NCBI RefSeq assembly: GCF_026343115.1
Contig: NZ_JAPEMC010000001.1
Location: forward strand, 558,001 to 622,000
Source of the DNA: Streptomyces sp. NBC_00102
GTDB lineage: Bacteria; Actinomycetota; Actinomycetes; Streptomycetales; Streptomycetaceae
DNA: 64,000 nucleotides
Direction of reading: 5' to 3'
Part shown: positions 1 through 12,618 of the stretch, piece after piece
Numbering within the stretch: position 1 is the stretch's first letter
How the letters are laid out: every line of letters starts with the position of its first letter
Notes under the pieces: generated by a model
Databases searched by the model: none
What the model saw: the letters and a program-made list of their open reading frames with translations, nothing else
Told to the model about the DNA's origin: nothing
Translations under genes and position numbers: made by a program

Positions 1-1050
1 CTCGGGGCGCACGACGAGCGTGTCATCGATCCGGACACCGCCCCGGCCCGGGAGGTGGACCCCCGGTCCGACGGTGACCGGCACGCAAGCGTCCAGTTTA
101 CCCATGGCTGTCGGTGCCAGCTGCGGGTCCTCGTCGATTTCGAGTCCGACCCCGTGCCCGGTGCGCGGCATGAGCCCCTCGCCGTGCCCCGCGGAGTCCA
201 GCGGATGGCGGGCCGCGTGGTCGACTTCACGGTAGGTGGCGTCCGGCAGCAGAGCCTCCCGGCCCCCGCGCTGAGCGGCGAAAACGAGGTCGTACAGCTC
301 GATCTGCCAGTCCGCCGGGGCGGTGCCGATGACGAAGGTGCGGGCGATCTCGCAGCGGTAGCCGCGGTAGCTCGCACCGAGGCAGACGCTGAGGAAATCA
401 CCTTCCTCGACCCTGCGGTCGGTCGGCCGGTGACGCCCCTGGCCGGAATTGGGGCCGGTGGCCACGGAGGTGGCGAAGGCGGGTCCCTCGGCGCCGTGGT
501 CGACCAGCCGGCGTTCCAGCTCCAGGGAGAGGTGGCGCTCGGTGCGGCCGACGAGGATCGATTCGAGCAACTCCCCCAGCGCCTGGTCGGTGATCTCCGC
601 CGCGATGCGCAGGCAGGCGATCTCCTCCTCGTCCTTGACCACCCGCAGCTGCTCCACGGTGGTCCCGAGGTCCCCCAGGCGGAGCCGGGGCGCCGCGGTG
701 GCCATGGCGCGGTGGCGGGCCACGGTGAGGTCGTGCTCCTCCACGGCAAGACGCTCGGTGCCGTGCGTGGCGGCCATGTTCGCGGCGGCGACGGCCGCGT
801 CCCCGCGCCCGCTCCCGAGGACCGACACCCGCAGCGACTCGTCCGTACGTCCGTGGGCCGGATCGCCGCCCGGGGGGCGGGGGCAGAGCAGGACGTCGTC
901 CCCGGCTCCGAGCAGCAGGACCGCGCCGGGAGGCGCCCCGCCGGCGAGATAGCGGACGTTGGCGGGGCGGGAGACCAGGGCGGCGGCCGATCCGGCTGCG
1001 GCGCACCGGTCGCGGACCAGCCCGCGGCGGACGGCGTACACCTCTGACAT
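1..1050 (-). CDS. M24-fold (aminopeptidase P-like) protein, 3' end cut off by window
   Basis: Start ATG at 1050; the frame stays open for 350 codons to the window edge, so the C-terminus is missing. The protein has the two-domain layout of aminopeptidase P/creatinase: an N-terminal domain of about 130 residues, then a pita-bread catalytic domain. The landmarks VCLGASYRGYRCEIARTF, GHGVGLEIDEDP and GVRIDD are recognisable and correctly spaced. However, the five metal-ligand positions (D, D, H, E, E in active enzymes) read Cys223, Glu234, His299, Gly328 and Asp342. Metal-dependent peptidase activity is therefore doubtful. It may be a creatinase-like or inactive relative. It is separated from the upstream same-strand gene by 121 bases. 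Family assignment is firm; enzymatic function is not. Confidence 0.85.
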   Translation of the reverse strand, partial: MSEVYAVRRGLVRDRCAAAGSAAALVSRPANVRYLAGGAPPGAVLLLGAGDDVLLCPRPPGGDPAHGRTDESLRVSVLGSGRGDAAVAAANMAATHGTERLAVEEHDLTVARHRAMATAAPRLRLGDLGTTVEQLRVVKDEEEIACLRIAAEITDQALGELLESILVGRTERHLSLELERRLVDHGAEGPAFATSVATGPNSGQGRHRPTDRRVEEGDFLSVCLGASYRGYRCEIARTFVIGTAPADWQIELYDLVFAAQRGGREALLPDATYREVDHAARHPLDSAGHGEGLMPRTGHGVGLEIDEDPQLAPTAMGKLDACVPVTVGPGVHLPGRGGVRIDDTLVVRPE

Positions 1051-1171
1051 GCCCCGAGCGTACGAGCGCATCCGCCGCCCCGCCCGTCAGCGCTGTCCGA
1101 CGGGGGACGGCCGGGGACCGCCGGGGACCGCCGGGACGGGGGCAGGTGCCGGGGCCGTTCGCGGGCGGGAC

Positions 1172-2011
1172 TTACCAGGAGGGCGGGCTGGCCAGGGCGC
1201 GGGCGAGGACCTCGTCCAGGACCCGGGCGGTGGTCTCGACGTCGTACGTGGAGTTGTCGATGATCGGCAGCCCGGAGCCGTACCAGCCCGCCATCCTGCC
1301 GTGGATGCGGGCGACCTCCTCGTCGGAGAGGCGGCGGTTGCCGGTGCGGGCGGCGTTGCGCTCCAGGACGATCTCCAGACCGGGCAGGAGCACCACGGGG
1401 AGCAGCCCCGGCCCGACGTGGCGCTTCCAGCCGCCGAGGCCGATGACGGGCCGGTCGGGGAAGACGGCGTCGTCGAGGATGCAGGAGATGCCGTTGGCGA
1501 GGAAGTTGCGGGCGGCGAAGCCGCAGGTACGGCGGGCCAGGCGGTACTGGGCCTCGGACTGGTCGTTCCAGCCGGTCTGCGGGTCGGCGAATCCGGAGCG
1601 CACCCACTCCCGTACGTCGTCCAGGGAGACGTGTGCGGTGGGCGCTCTGCGGCGGGCGGCCCACAGGTTGGCGACGGTGGTCTTGCCCGCGCCGGCCGGG
1701 CCGATCAGGAGGACGGCGAGGGTGGCCGTCCCGGTGCCGGGTTCGACGGGCTGCGCGGGGAGCGGCACGAGGCCGCCCGGCGGCAGCCGGAAGTGGCCGG
1801 TGACCTCGCGGGAAGGGGGCGGGGGCTGCTGGTCGGGGCCGGGCACGGCCCATCCCTGGCTCAGGTGCTGCGGGGGCGCTGAGGGCGCCGGGGGTATCGG
1901 GGGCGGCGGCGGCGCGGCGCTGCCGGGGTGCGGGGCGTGGTGCGGGCCGCCGGCGGGGCCGTGTCCGGGCCCGTGGGGAGGCGGCAGCGGAGCCCCCACT
2001 GCGTGCTGCAT
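1172..2011 (-). CDS. P-loop kinase/AAA-type ATPase with proline-rich N-terminus
   Basis: 279 residues. The first 95 or so are rich in Pro, Gly and His and probably disordered. A Walker A motif GPAGAGKT follows at 104-111, and the rest resembles small P-loop phosphotransferases (a zeta-toxin or polynucleotide-kinase-like fold, with the conserved LDD after strand 2). The substrate cannot be told from the sequence. It lies downstream of the aro operon but behind a strong hairpin at 2063-2106, so it probably has its own promoter. No antitoxin-like neighbour is present, which argues against a toxin role. Confidence 0.7.
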   Translation of the reverse strand: MQHAVGAPLPPPHGPGHGPAGGPHHAPHPGSAAPPPPPIPPAPSAPPQHLSQGWAVPGPDQQPPPPSREVTGHFRLPPGGLVPLPAQPVEPGTGTATLAVLLIGPAGAGKTTVANLWAARRRAPTAHVSLDDVREWVRSGFADPQTGWNDQSEAQYRLARRTCGFAARNFLANGISCILDDAVFPDRPVIGLGGWKRHVGPGLLPVVLLPGLEIVLERNAARTGNRRLSDEEVARIHGRMAGWYGSGLPIIDNSTYDVETTARVLDEVLARALASPPSW

Positions 2012-2062
2012 CCGGTGCCACTCCGTCTCGTGCGGTCGACTGGCGCTGGTCGGACGGCTACC

Positions 2063-2106
2063 GTACCGCCCCGGGCCTTCACTGGGTGAACGGCCCGGGG
2101 CGGTAC
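2063..2106 (-). terminator. Terminator downstream of the aroC-aroKB-aroQ operon
   Basis: Perfect 15-bp inverted repeat (2063-2077 with 2092-2106), GC-rich, loop of 14 bases that can pair further (ttca/tgaa). It sits 48 bases past the aroQ stop. There is no T-run, as is usual in Streptomyces. Confidence 0.75.
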
Positions 2107-2153
2107 TGAGTGCCCGGGGGCGGGCGCCGGGGCGAGCGGAGGGTGACGCCGGG

Positions 2154-5409
<3,256 letters not shown>

Positions 5410-5590
5410 CGGTGCTCCTCGATGCTCGCGCGCAAAAACTGCAAAGGCGCGGCCGGGTGCGCGGCCCTGGCCCGCCGCCCCCGATCCTCCCACGAGCTGG
5501 GGGGCGAACCGGCCTCCGGTCCAGCAGACGGACGTTTCGTGCGCGTCCGTGCCGGTCTCCAGGGCTCGGCGAAGAGCCCGGGGCCGGCCC

Positions 5591-6427
5591 TCAGCGTGCC
5601 GCCAGCGCGGCCTCTCCCGCCGTCCGCATGGCGGCCAGCGGCGCCGGGGAGCGACCCGTCATCTGCTCGACCTGGAAGACCGCCTGGTGCACCAGCAGGT
5701 CGAGCCCGCCGACCACGGCCCCGCCCCGGTCCGTCCAGGCGGCGGCGAGGGCGGTGGGCCAGGGCTCGTACAGCACGTCGAAGAGGGTGCCCGGGGCGTC
5801 CGGTACGGCGGCGGCGAGGGCGTCCGTGGTGCCGGCCGGTGTGGTCGCGACGACGAGCGGGGCGGCGAAGGCCTCGGCGGCGTCGGCCCAGTCGGCGACG
5901 GTGATGTCCACGCCGAGGCGCTCGCCCCAGCCGCGCATCTCGTCGGCCCGCGCGCGGCTGCGCACGTACGTGGTGACCGGTCCCGCGCAGATCTGGGAGA
6001 GCGCGGCGAGCGCCGAGGAGGCGGTCGCGCCCGCGCCGAGGACCGCGGCGGACTCCACCTTGTCGACGCCCCGTTCGCGCAGCGCGGCGACCATCCCGGG
6101 GATGTCGGTGTTGTCCCCGACACGCCGGCCGTCCTCGGTGAGGACGACCGTGTTGACGGCCTCGACCGCGGCGGCGGTCCCGCTGACCGCGTCGAGCAGC
6201 GGGATGACCGCCCGCTTGAGGGGCATGGTCAGCGACAGCCCCGCCCAGCTCGCGTCCAGGTCCGCGAAGAAGCCCGGGAGCCCCGCCTCGTCCACGTCGA
6301 AGCGGTTGTACGACCAGTGGGCGAGGCCGAGTTCCGCGTACGCGGCCCGGTGCAGGACCGGGGAGAGCGAGTGGGTGATCGGGGAGCCGAGGACCGCGGC
6401 GCGGCGGGGTCCCTCATTGGAGGTCAT
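5591..6427 (-). CDS. aroE: Shikimate dehydrogenase
   Basis: NADPH-dependent reduction of 3-dehydroshikimate to shikimate. 278 residues, normal length. The substrate site [17 protein letters not shown] is at 14-30, followed by the TMPLKRAV lysine motif. The Rossmann glycine loop is [11 protein letters not shown], and the C-terminal [11 protein letters not shown] helix is present. It starts inside the 3' end of mltG (14-base overlap), so the two are probably co-transcribed and translationally coupled. It supplies the step between the AroQ and AroK reactions of the neighbouring block. Confidence 0.95.
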   Translation of the reverse strand: MTSNEGPRRAAVLGSPITHSLSPVLHRAAYAELGLAHWSYNRFDVDEAGLPGFFADLDASWAGLSLTMPLKRAVIPLLDAVSGTAAAVEAVNTVVLTEDGRRVGDNTDIPGMVAALRERGVDKVESAAVLGAGATASSALAALSQICAGPVTTYVRSRARADEMRGWGERLGVDITVADWADAAEAFAAPLVVATTPAGTTDALAAAVPDAPGTLFDVLYEPWPTALAAAWTDRGGAVVGGLDLLVHQAVFQVEQMTGRSPAPLAAMRTAGEAALAAR

Positions 6428-8324
6428 GCATTTCCTTGAACTTCTCGTTGAGCTTCTCGTGCTCTTCGGCCGTCTTGGTGAAGTCGGTTTTCTTCCCGTC
6501 CAGCGAGATGAAGAACATCCACCCGTCCGAGGTCGGGTTGAGGGTCGCGCTGATCGCCTCGTCCCCCGGGTTGCCGATCGGGCCCGGCGGCAGACCTGCG
6601 TGGTAATAGGTGTTGTAGAGGTCCGGGTTGGTGCGGATCTCGCTCGACCTGATCGTGATCTCGCTCTGGTTCTTCAGGTAGTTGAACGCGGAGTCGAATT
6701 CGAGCTTGCGGTTGGTGACCGTGTTGTCCGGCTGGAGGCGGTTGTAGACCACCTCGGCCATCTTCCGGAAGTCGTCGTGGGAGATGCCCTCGGCCTGGAC
6801 CAGGCTGGCGACGGTCAGGACCTGCCAGGGGCCGTCCAGGTCGTACTTCTTCGCCGCACCGTCGAGGTCGAGCTTGCTGTACTCCTCGTTCGCACGGGAG
6901 ACCATCCGCTTCAGCGCGTCCTCGGGCTTGGATCCCTTGGCCACCGGATACGCCGCGGGGAAGAGGAAGCCCTCCAGCGGGTCCTTGAGATCCGCGTGGT
7001 TCGTCGCCCAGTCGGGCAGACCGAGGTCCTTCACACGGTCGTGCGCGACCTTCTTGGTGGTGCCCTCGGCCAGACCGATCCGTTTGTCGATCAGTTCGTA
7101 GATCTTGACGTTCCGCGTGCCCTCGGGGATGACCAGGGCGTTCTGGCTCTTCGGGTCCAGCATCATCTTGACGGCGTTGGCCGCGGACATCTGCTTGTTG
7201 AGGAGGTAGACGCCCGCCTGGATCGAGTTGCCCTTGGGGTTCGAGTTCTGGGCGGAAACGAAGGCGTCGACGGACTTCACGACGCCCTGCTTCTTCAGCT
7301 TGTTGGCGATGTCGTAGCCGAGCGCGTTCTTCGGGATCTCGACCTCGACCTGCGGGCCGGTGCCCATCCCCTCGTAGTCCTCGGGGGCGCCGAACTGCTG
7401 CTTCCAGTAGCTGTATCCGAAGTAGGACACACCACCGAGGCCGCCGACCAGGACCAGCGAGACGACGAGGCAGGCGCAGCCGTTGCGGCTCTTCTTCTTG
7501 CCCTTGGTACGGCCGCCGCGGCGGCCGGAGTGCGGGTCGTCGTCGTATTCGGAGTCCGCTCCGTCGTCCGGGTCGGAGTCCCGGTCCGACGCGTCGCCGG
7601 GGGCGTTCTTGCCGCGGCCGCGCCGCTCCTCCGGGGTGTCCGCGCCGGTGAAGAAGGGGTGCGTCTCCTCCACCGGCTCGTCCGGGTCCCAGTCCGTCTG
7701 CGGCTGGGGCTCGGGTTCCGGTGCGGTGCGGCGGCCCGGCGGGCGCGGCGGAGGGAAGGCCTCCGGGGTGGCGTACTGGTCGGCGGGGGCGCCGTAGGCC
7801 TCCGCCGGGTAGCCGTACGGGTCGTGGGGCTGGGCGCCGTACGGCATGGCCGGCTGCGGGCCGGTCTCCCAGCCCTGGTCGTAGCCGGACTGCTGCGGGT
7901 CCTGGCGCTGCTGTCCGTACGACTGCTGTCCGTACGGCTCCTGCTGCCCGTACGACTGCTGCTGGCCGTACGCCTCCTGCCCATGGGGCTGTTGCTGCTC
8001 GTAGCCGCCACCCTGGGGCTGCTGGTACGGCTGTTGCTGCTGATGTCCGTAGGGGTCCTGGGGATTGCCGTAACCCTGCTGCGGGTAGGACTGCTGCTGG
8101 GCGTACGGATCCTGGGGATTGCCGTAGCCCTGCTGCTGGGCGTACGGATCCTGGGGGTTGCCGTAGCCCTGCTGCTGATGCTGCTGAGCGTAGGGGTCCT
8201 GCGGATGGCCGCCGTAGGAGTTCTGGCCCTGCGGCGCTTCCTGGGGCACCCAGCCCGCTTCCCCCTGGAGGGGATCCTCGGGATGCCACGGTTCGGGACC
8301 TGCGCCCCGGCCATACTCAGTCAT
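6414..8324 (-). CDS. mltG: Endolytic peptidoglycan transglycosylase (MltG/YceG family)
   Basis: Cleaves nascent glycan strands at the membrane and is thought to set glycan chain length. 636 residues from ATG 8324. Residues 1 to about 250 are cytoplasmic and low complexity, with Gln/Tyr/Pro-rich repeats of the type QGYGNPQDPYAQQ and then an acidic and basic stretch. One membrane segment lies at about 280-306, and the YceG domain fills the rest, with the ASLVQAEGIS segment (catalytic Glu near 513) and GLPPGPIGNPG. The N-terminal tail is far longer than in E. coli MltG (about 340 residues in all). AGGGG precedes the chosen ATG; an earlier ATG at 8390 would add 22 residues of unlikely sequence. 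Confidence 0.9.
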   Translation of the reverse strand: MTEYGRGAGPEPWHPEDPLQGEAGWVPQEAPQGQNSYGGHPQDPYAQQHQQQGYGNPQDPYAQQQGYGNPQDPYAQQQSYPQQGYGNPQDPYGHQQQQPYQQPQGGGYEQQQPHGQEAYGQQQSYGQQEPYGQQSYGQQRQDPQQSGYDQGWETGPQPAMPYGAQPHDPYGYPAEAYGAPADQYATPEAFPPPRPPGRRTAPEPEPQPQTDWDPDEPVEETHPFFTGADTPEERRGRGKNAPGDASDRDSDPDDGADSEYDDDPHSGRRGGRTKGKKKSRNGCACLVVSLVLVGGLGGVSYFGYSYWKQQFGAPEDYEGMGTGPQVEVEIPKNALGYDIANKLKKQGVVKSVDAFVSAQNSNPKGNSIQAGVYLLNKQMSAANAVKMMLDPKSQNALVIPEGTRNVKIYELIDKRIGLAEGTTKKVAHDRVKDLGLPDWATNHADLKDPLEGFLFPAAYPVAKGSKPEDALKRMVSRANEEYSKLDLDGAAKKYDLDGPWQVLTVASLVQAEGISHDDFRKMAEVVYNRLQPDNTVTNRKLEFDSAFNYLKNQSEITIRSSEIRTNPDLYNTYYHAGLPPGPIGNPGDEAISATLNPTSDGWMFFISLDGKKTDFTKTAEEHEKLNEKFKEMHDLQ

Positions 8325-8423
8325 CGATCCCCTAGAGCCGCGAGACGCGCGTTGCCGTCTCTTCGCTTCGCCGTGCGGGCTTTCGAACACCGCAGCATCG
8401 CGCGGAACGTTACCGTATCGCGA

Positions 8424-8909
8424 TCACAGCACCACTTCGACGCCCTCGCCGGGTGCGTGCCCCGACGCCCGTTCGGACTCCAGCGCGTTCTGCAGGATCA
8501 CCACGGCGGCGGCCTGGTCGATGACGGACCGCCCCTTCTTGGACCGGACGCCCGAGGCGCGCAGCCCCTGGCTCGCCGTCACCGTGCTCATCCGCTCGTC
8601 CACCAGCCGCACCGGCAGCGGGTGGACCGCGCGGGCGAAGACCTGGGCGAAGGCCCGGATCTTCGCCGCGGCGGGACCCTCGCCGCCGCCCAGGGACCGG
8701 GGAAGGCCGATGATGACCTCGATCGGCTCGTACTCCTCGACGATCTGGCCGAGCCGCCGGTGGGCGGCCGGGACGTCACGTCCCGGCACGGTCTCCACCG
8801 GCGTCGCCAGGATGCCGTCGGGGTCGCACGACGCGACCCCGATCCGGGCGTCCCCGACGTCGATCGCGAGCCTGCGTCCGCGACGCATCGGGGCACTCTC
8901 CTCGGTCAT
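8424..8909 (-). CDS. ruvX: Putative pre-16S rRNA nuclease / Holliday junction resolvase-like (YqgF/RuvX)
   Basis: 161 residues. RNase H-like fold with the first acidic motif [14 protein letters not shown], the glycine-rich [11 protein letters not shown] and the final [10 protein letters not shown] acidic motif. In E. coli the family matures the 5' end of 16S rRNA; the resolvase role is less certain. The start overlaps the alaS stop by 4 bases (ATGA), so translation is coupled to alaS. mltG follows 99 bases downstream. Confidence 0.92.
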   Translation of the reverse strand: MTEESAPMRRGRRLAIDVGDARIGVASCDPDGILATPVETVPGRDVPAAHRRLGQIVEEYEPIEVIIGLPRSLGGGEGPAAAKIRAFAQVFARAVHPLPVRLVDERMSTVTASQGLRASGVRSKKGRSVIDQAAAVVILQNALESERASGHAPGEGVEVVL

Positions 8910-11575
8910 GCGGTCTCGGTGACCAGGCGCTCGACGGCGGCGACGGCGTCACCGATGGCGTCGGGGTTCTGACCGCCGCCCTGGGCGACGTCCGGCTTGC
9001 CGCCGCCACCGCCACCGAGGGTCTTGGCGGCCGTGCGCACCAGGTCGCCGGCCTTGAGACCGCGCTCACGGGCGGCCTCGTTGGTGGCGATGACCGTCAG
9101 CGGGCGACCGTTGGCGGTGGTGAAAAGGGCGACCACGGCGGCCCGGCCGCCCTGGATACGGCCGCGCACGTCGAGCACCAGGCGGCGCAGGTCGTCGGCG
9201 GAGGTGCCGTCCGGCACCTGACCGGTGACCAGGGCGACGCCGCGTACGTCCTTGGCGGAGTCGACCAGCCCGGCGGCGGCCTGGAGGACCTTCTCCGCGC
9301 GGAACTTCTCGATCTCCTTCTCGGCGTCCTTCAGCTTGCCGAGCATGGAGGCGATCTTCTCCGGCAGCTCCTCGGAGCGGCCCTTGACCAGCTCCTGGAG
9401 CTGGGCGACGACCGTGTGCTCCTTGGCGAGGAAGTTGTACGCGTCCACGCCCACCAGGGCCTCGATGCGGCGCACCCCGGAACCGATGGAGGACTCGCCG
9501 AGCAGCTTCACCAGGCCGAGCTGGGAGGTGTTGTGGACGTGGGTGCCGCCGCACAGCTCCTTGGAGAAGTCGCCGATGGTGACGACCCGGACCCGCTCGC
9601 CGTACTTCTCGCCGAACTCGGCGATGGCGCCCTGCTTCTTGGCCTCGTCGATCGACATGACCTCGGCCTGGACGTCGAGCTCCCGGGAGAGGACCTCGTT
9701 GATCTTCTGCTCGACGTCGACGAGGACCGTGCCGGGAACGGCGGCGGGCGAACCGAAGTCGAAGCGGAAGCGGCCCGGGGAGTTCTCCGAACCGGCCTGG
9801 GCAGCCGTCGGGCCGAGCGCGTCGCGCAGCGCCTGGTGGGTGAGGTGGGTGGCGGAGTGGGCGCGGGCGATGGCCCGGCGGCGGGTGATGTCGATGGTGG
9901 CGTAGGCGGAGGCGCCGACGGTCACCTCGCCGACCTGGACGACACCCTTGTGCACGCTGACGCCGGGGACCGGCTTCTGGACGTCGCGGACCTCCACGAC
10001 GGCGCCGCTGTCGAGGCGGATGCGGCCGGTGTCGGCGAGCTGGCCGCCGCCCTCGGCGTAGAACGGGGTGCGGTCGAGGACGACCTCCACCTCGTCTCCC
10101 TCGGTCGCGGCGGGCGAGGGCACACCGTTCACGAGGAGGCCGACGACGGTCGACTCGCCCATGGTGGTGGTGTAGCCGGTGAACTCGGTGGCGCCGGCGG
10201 TGTCGGCGACCTCGCGGTACGCGGAGAGGTCCGCGTGACCGGTCTTCTTGGCGCGGGCGTCGGCCTTGGCCTTGTCGCGCTGCTCCTGCATGAGGCGGCG
10301 GAAGCCGTCCTCGTCGACGGCCAGGCCCTGCTCGGCGGCCATCTCCAGGGTCAGGTCGATCGGGAAGCCCCAGGTGTCGTGGAGCAGGAACGCCTTGTCG
10401 CCGGCGAGGACCTGGCCGCCGGCGGCCTTGGTCTCGGTGACGGCGGTCTCCAGGATGTTGGTGCCGCCCTTGAGGGCCTTCAGGAAGGCGGTCTCCTCGG
10501 CGAGCGCGACCGTCTCGATGCGCTTGCGGTCGGTCAGGAGCTCCGGGTACTGCTGCCCCATCGTGTCGATGACCACGTCGATCAGGTCCTGCACGACGGC
10601 GCCGGTGGCGCCCATCAGGCGCATGTTACGGATGGCGCGGCGCATGATGCGGCGCAGCACGTAGCCGCGGCCCTCGTTGCCCGGGGTGACGCCGTCGCCG
10701 ATGAGCATGACGGAGGTGCGCATGTGGTCGGCGACCACGCGCATGGAGACGTCCGTGGTGTGCGCGGCGCCGTAGCGGACGCCGGTGAGCTCGGTGGCCT
10801 TGTCCATGACGACGCGCAGGGTGTCGGTCTCGTACATGTTCTGCACGCCCTGCAGGATCATCGCGAGGCGTTCGAGGCCGAGACCGGTGTCGATGTTCTT
10901 GGACGGCAGGTCCCCGAGGATCGGGAAGTCCTCCTTGCCGTCGCCGGCGCCGCGCTCGTACTGCATGAAGACCAGGTTCCAGATCTCCACGTAGCGCTCG
11001 TCGTTGACGGCCGGGCCGCCCTCGACGCCGAACTCGGGGCCGCGGTCGTAGTTGATCTCGGAGCAGGGGCCGCAGGGTCCGGGGACGCCCATGGACCAGA
11101 AGTTGTCCTTCTTGCCGAGGCGCTGGATGCGCTCGGAGGGGACACCGATCACGTCGCGCCAGATCGTCTCGGCCTCGTCGTCGTCGAGGTAGACGGTGAT
11201 CCAGAGCTTCTCCGGCTCCAGGCCGAAGCCGCCGTCCGCCACGGAGCCGGTGAGCAGCTCCCAGGCGTGCTTGATGGCGCCTTCCTTGAAGTAGTCGCCG
11301 AAGGAGAAGTTGCCGCACATCTGGAAGAACGTGCCGTGGCGGGTGGTCTTGCCGACCTCTTCGATGTCCGGGGTGCGGACGCACTTCTGCACGCTGGTGG
11401 CGCGGGGGGCCGGCGGCTTGGCCTCACCGAGGAAGTACGGCTTGAAGGGCACCATGCCCGCGTTGACCAGCAGCAGAGTCGGGTCGTCCGCGATGAGCGA
11501 CGCCGAAGGGACGACGGTGTGACCGCGCTCCTCGAAGAAGCTCAGCCAGCGACGGCGAATTTCGGCCGACTCCAT
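8906..11575 (-). CDS. alaS: Alanyl-tRNA synthetase
   Basis: Charges tRNA-Ala. 889 residues, full length. N-terminal class II core with [19 protein letters not shown] and the motif-2 region [18 protein letters not shown], then the tRNA-recognition helices, the editing domain with the [12 protein letters not shown] zinc motif and the matching CGGTHV, and a C-terminal DHHA1-type domain ending in [15 protein letters not shown]. The ATG overlaps the stop of the upstream gene by one base (TGATG), and GAGG lies just ahead of it. Confidence 0.98.
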   Translation of the reverse strand: MESAEIRRRWLSFFEERGHTVVPSASLIADDPTLLLVNAGMVPFKPYFLGEAKPPAPRATSVQKCVRTPDIEEVGKTTRHGTFFQMCGNFSFGDYFKEGAIKHAWELLTGSVADGGFGLEPEKLWITVYLDDDEAETIWRDVIGVPSERIQRLGKKDNFWSMGVPGPCGPCSEINYDRGPEFGVEGGPAVNDERYVEIWNLVFMQYERGAGDGKEDFPILGDLPSKNIDTGLGLERLAMILQGVQNMYETDTLRVVMDKATELTGVRYGAAHTTDVSMRVVADHMRTSVMLIGDGVTPGNEGRGYVLRRIMRRAIRNMRLMGATGAVVQDLIDVVIDTMGQQYPELLTDRKRIETVALAEETAFLKALKGGTNILETAVTETKAAGGQVLAGDKAFLLHDTWGFPIDLTLEMAAEQGLAVDEDGFRRLMQEQRDKAKADARAKKTGHADLSAYREVADTAGATEFTGYTTTMGESTVVGLLVNGVPSPAATEGDEVEVVLDRTPFYAEGGGQLADTGRIRLDSGAVVEVRDVQKPVPGVSVHKGVVQVGEVTVGASAYATIDITRRRAIARAHSATHLTHQALRDALGPTAAQAGSENSPGRFRFDFGSPAAVPGTVLVDVEQKINEVLSRELDVQAEVMSIDEAKKQGAIAEFGEKYGERVRVVTIGDFSKELCGGTHVHNTSQLGLVKLLGESSIGSGVRRIEALVGVDAYNFLAKEHTVVAQLQELVKGRSEELPEKIASMLGKLKDAEKEIEKFRAEKVLQAAAGLVDSAKDVRGVALVTGQVPDGTSADDLRRLVLDVRGRIQGGRAAVVALFTTANGRPLTVIATNEAARERGLKAGDLVRTAAKTLGGGGGGKPDVAQGGGQNPDAIGDAVAAVERLVTETA

Positions 11576-11931
11576 CAGTGGTCCTCATTCCGGTTGTTCG
11601 AGTTGTAGGGGAGGGTGCGGTACAGGGGGGCCTCGTCCGCGCGGTACGCGGTTCCGGCCGCTTCGACGGCGCGGTGGCGCCGTACGGGGAGCTCCGGGTC
11701 GACCGGTGCGTCCAGGCCCAGCGCTCCGCCGAGTTCGGCCTCGCGCCGGACCATGCCCTCGCGCACGTCGAGGGCGAAGTCCTTGAGCCGGTGACCGGTC
11801 TCGATCGCCTTGTCCGCGGCCTGCGCCGCGAGGCTCTCGGGGCTGAGCTGCTTGATCTTTCGGTTCACCTTGGTGGTGGCCCACACGCCGGCTGCTGCGC
11901 CGGCGGTGAACCAGAAGGTTCGGCGGAACAT
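11575..11931 (-). CDS. Small membrane-anchored protein upstream of alaS (DUF6167-like)
   Basis: 118 residues from ATG 11931. It opens [22 protein letters not shown], a short hydrophobic anchor followed by basic residues, then an amphipathic helical region and an Arg-rich tail. It resembles the small actinobacterial family found beside alaS (DUF6167, recalled from annotation). Function unknown. The stop is fused to the alaS start (TGATG), and a DUF948 protein lies 7 bases upstream, so the three form one unit. An earlier frame start at 12039 lacks support. Confidence 0.7.
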   Translation of the reverse strand: MFRRTFWFTAGAAAGVWATTKVNRKIKQLSPESLAAQAADKAIETGHRLKDFALDVREGMVRREAELGGALGLDAPVDPELPVRRHRAVEAAGTAYRADEAPLYRTLPYNSNNRNEDH

Positions 11932-11938
11932 CGCTGGT

Positions 11939-12400
11939 TCAGTCCTTCTGTCCGCGGGAGCTGCGCCCGTTCCGCTTCTTGCGGGCGGACGGCACGGTTC
12001 GTCCGACGACCACGGTACGGCGGGGGGCCGGGGCTTCACGCCCGGGCCCCGGTTCGGTGCGGCGGCCGAGGGCCTGGCGGACGCCGTAGCCGAAGGCCGC
12101 GACCTTCACCAGGGGGCCGCCGAAGGTGGAGGCGACGGTGGTGGAGAGGGCGGAGGCGTTGGAGGTGACCTCCTGGACGTCCGACGCGATGGCGTCGACC
12201 TTGTCCAGCTGGGTCTGTGCGGAGCGCACGGTCGCGGAGGCGTCGGCCAGCAGCGGCACGGCCTGCTCTGTCACGTCCGCCACGAGCTTGGTGGTCGCCC
12301 TGAGCGTCTGGGCGAGCCTCACCAGCACCACGGCGAGGAACGAGACCAGGATCGCCCAGAAGACGGCCACCAGGATCCCGGCCACCTCTCCACCGGACAC
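11939..12400 (-). CDS. DUF948-family membrane protein
   Basis: 153 residues from GTG 12400. One N-terminal membrane segment (about 6-29) is followed by a heptad-rich region typical of DUF948, then a basic tail of Arg, Lys and Ser. The family is found in Gram-positive envelopes; its role is unknown. First gene of the DUF948 - small membrane protein - alaS - ruvX - mltG - aroE series. GGGAG lies 9 bases before the start. It is divergent from the STAND ATPase gene, with about 220 bases between. Confidence 0.75.
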   Translation of the reverse strand: MSGGEVAGILVAVFWAILVSFLAVVLVRLAQTLRATTKLVADVTEQAVPLLADASATVRSAQTQLDKVDAIASDVQEVTSNASALSTTVASTFGGPLVKVAAFGYGVRQALGRRTEPGPGREAPAPRRTVVVGRTVPSARKKRNGRSSRGQKD

Positions 12401-12579
12401 TGTGCACCGCTCCCTGCTTGTCGCTCGCCCCAGGGGGGCCTGTCACCGTCCGGACCGGCCGCGGCGCCCGGGTGCGAACCCGCCGCTCCGGCCAGTCGTC
12501 GTGCCCACGAGCCTATCGCGCCGGGCGTCACGCCCTGTACCGCATTACCCGTGGCCGGGGCAGGGGTCTCGGGAGAAGT

Positions 12580-12609
12580 TTGTACGCAGCGCTTCCGAGC
12601 CAGTACTCT
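12580..12609 (+). promoter_or_regulatory. Candidate promoter of the STAND ATPase gene
   Basis: TTGTAC (12580-12585), an 18-base spacer, and TACTCT (12604-12609). The ATG follows 9 bases later with no ribosome site, so the transcript may be leaderless or nearly so. Confidence 0.4.
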
Positions 12610-12618
12610 GCGTGTTTC

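Noticed and set aside
1172..2011. Zeta-type toxin of a toxin-antitoxin pair
   Set aside because: A P-loop kinase fold is likely but there is no antitoxin gene next to it and the tail is unlike known toxins.
8040..8210. CRISPR-like repeats
   Set aside because: The repeats are contiguous and code for the MltG tail; there are no spacers or cas genes.
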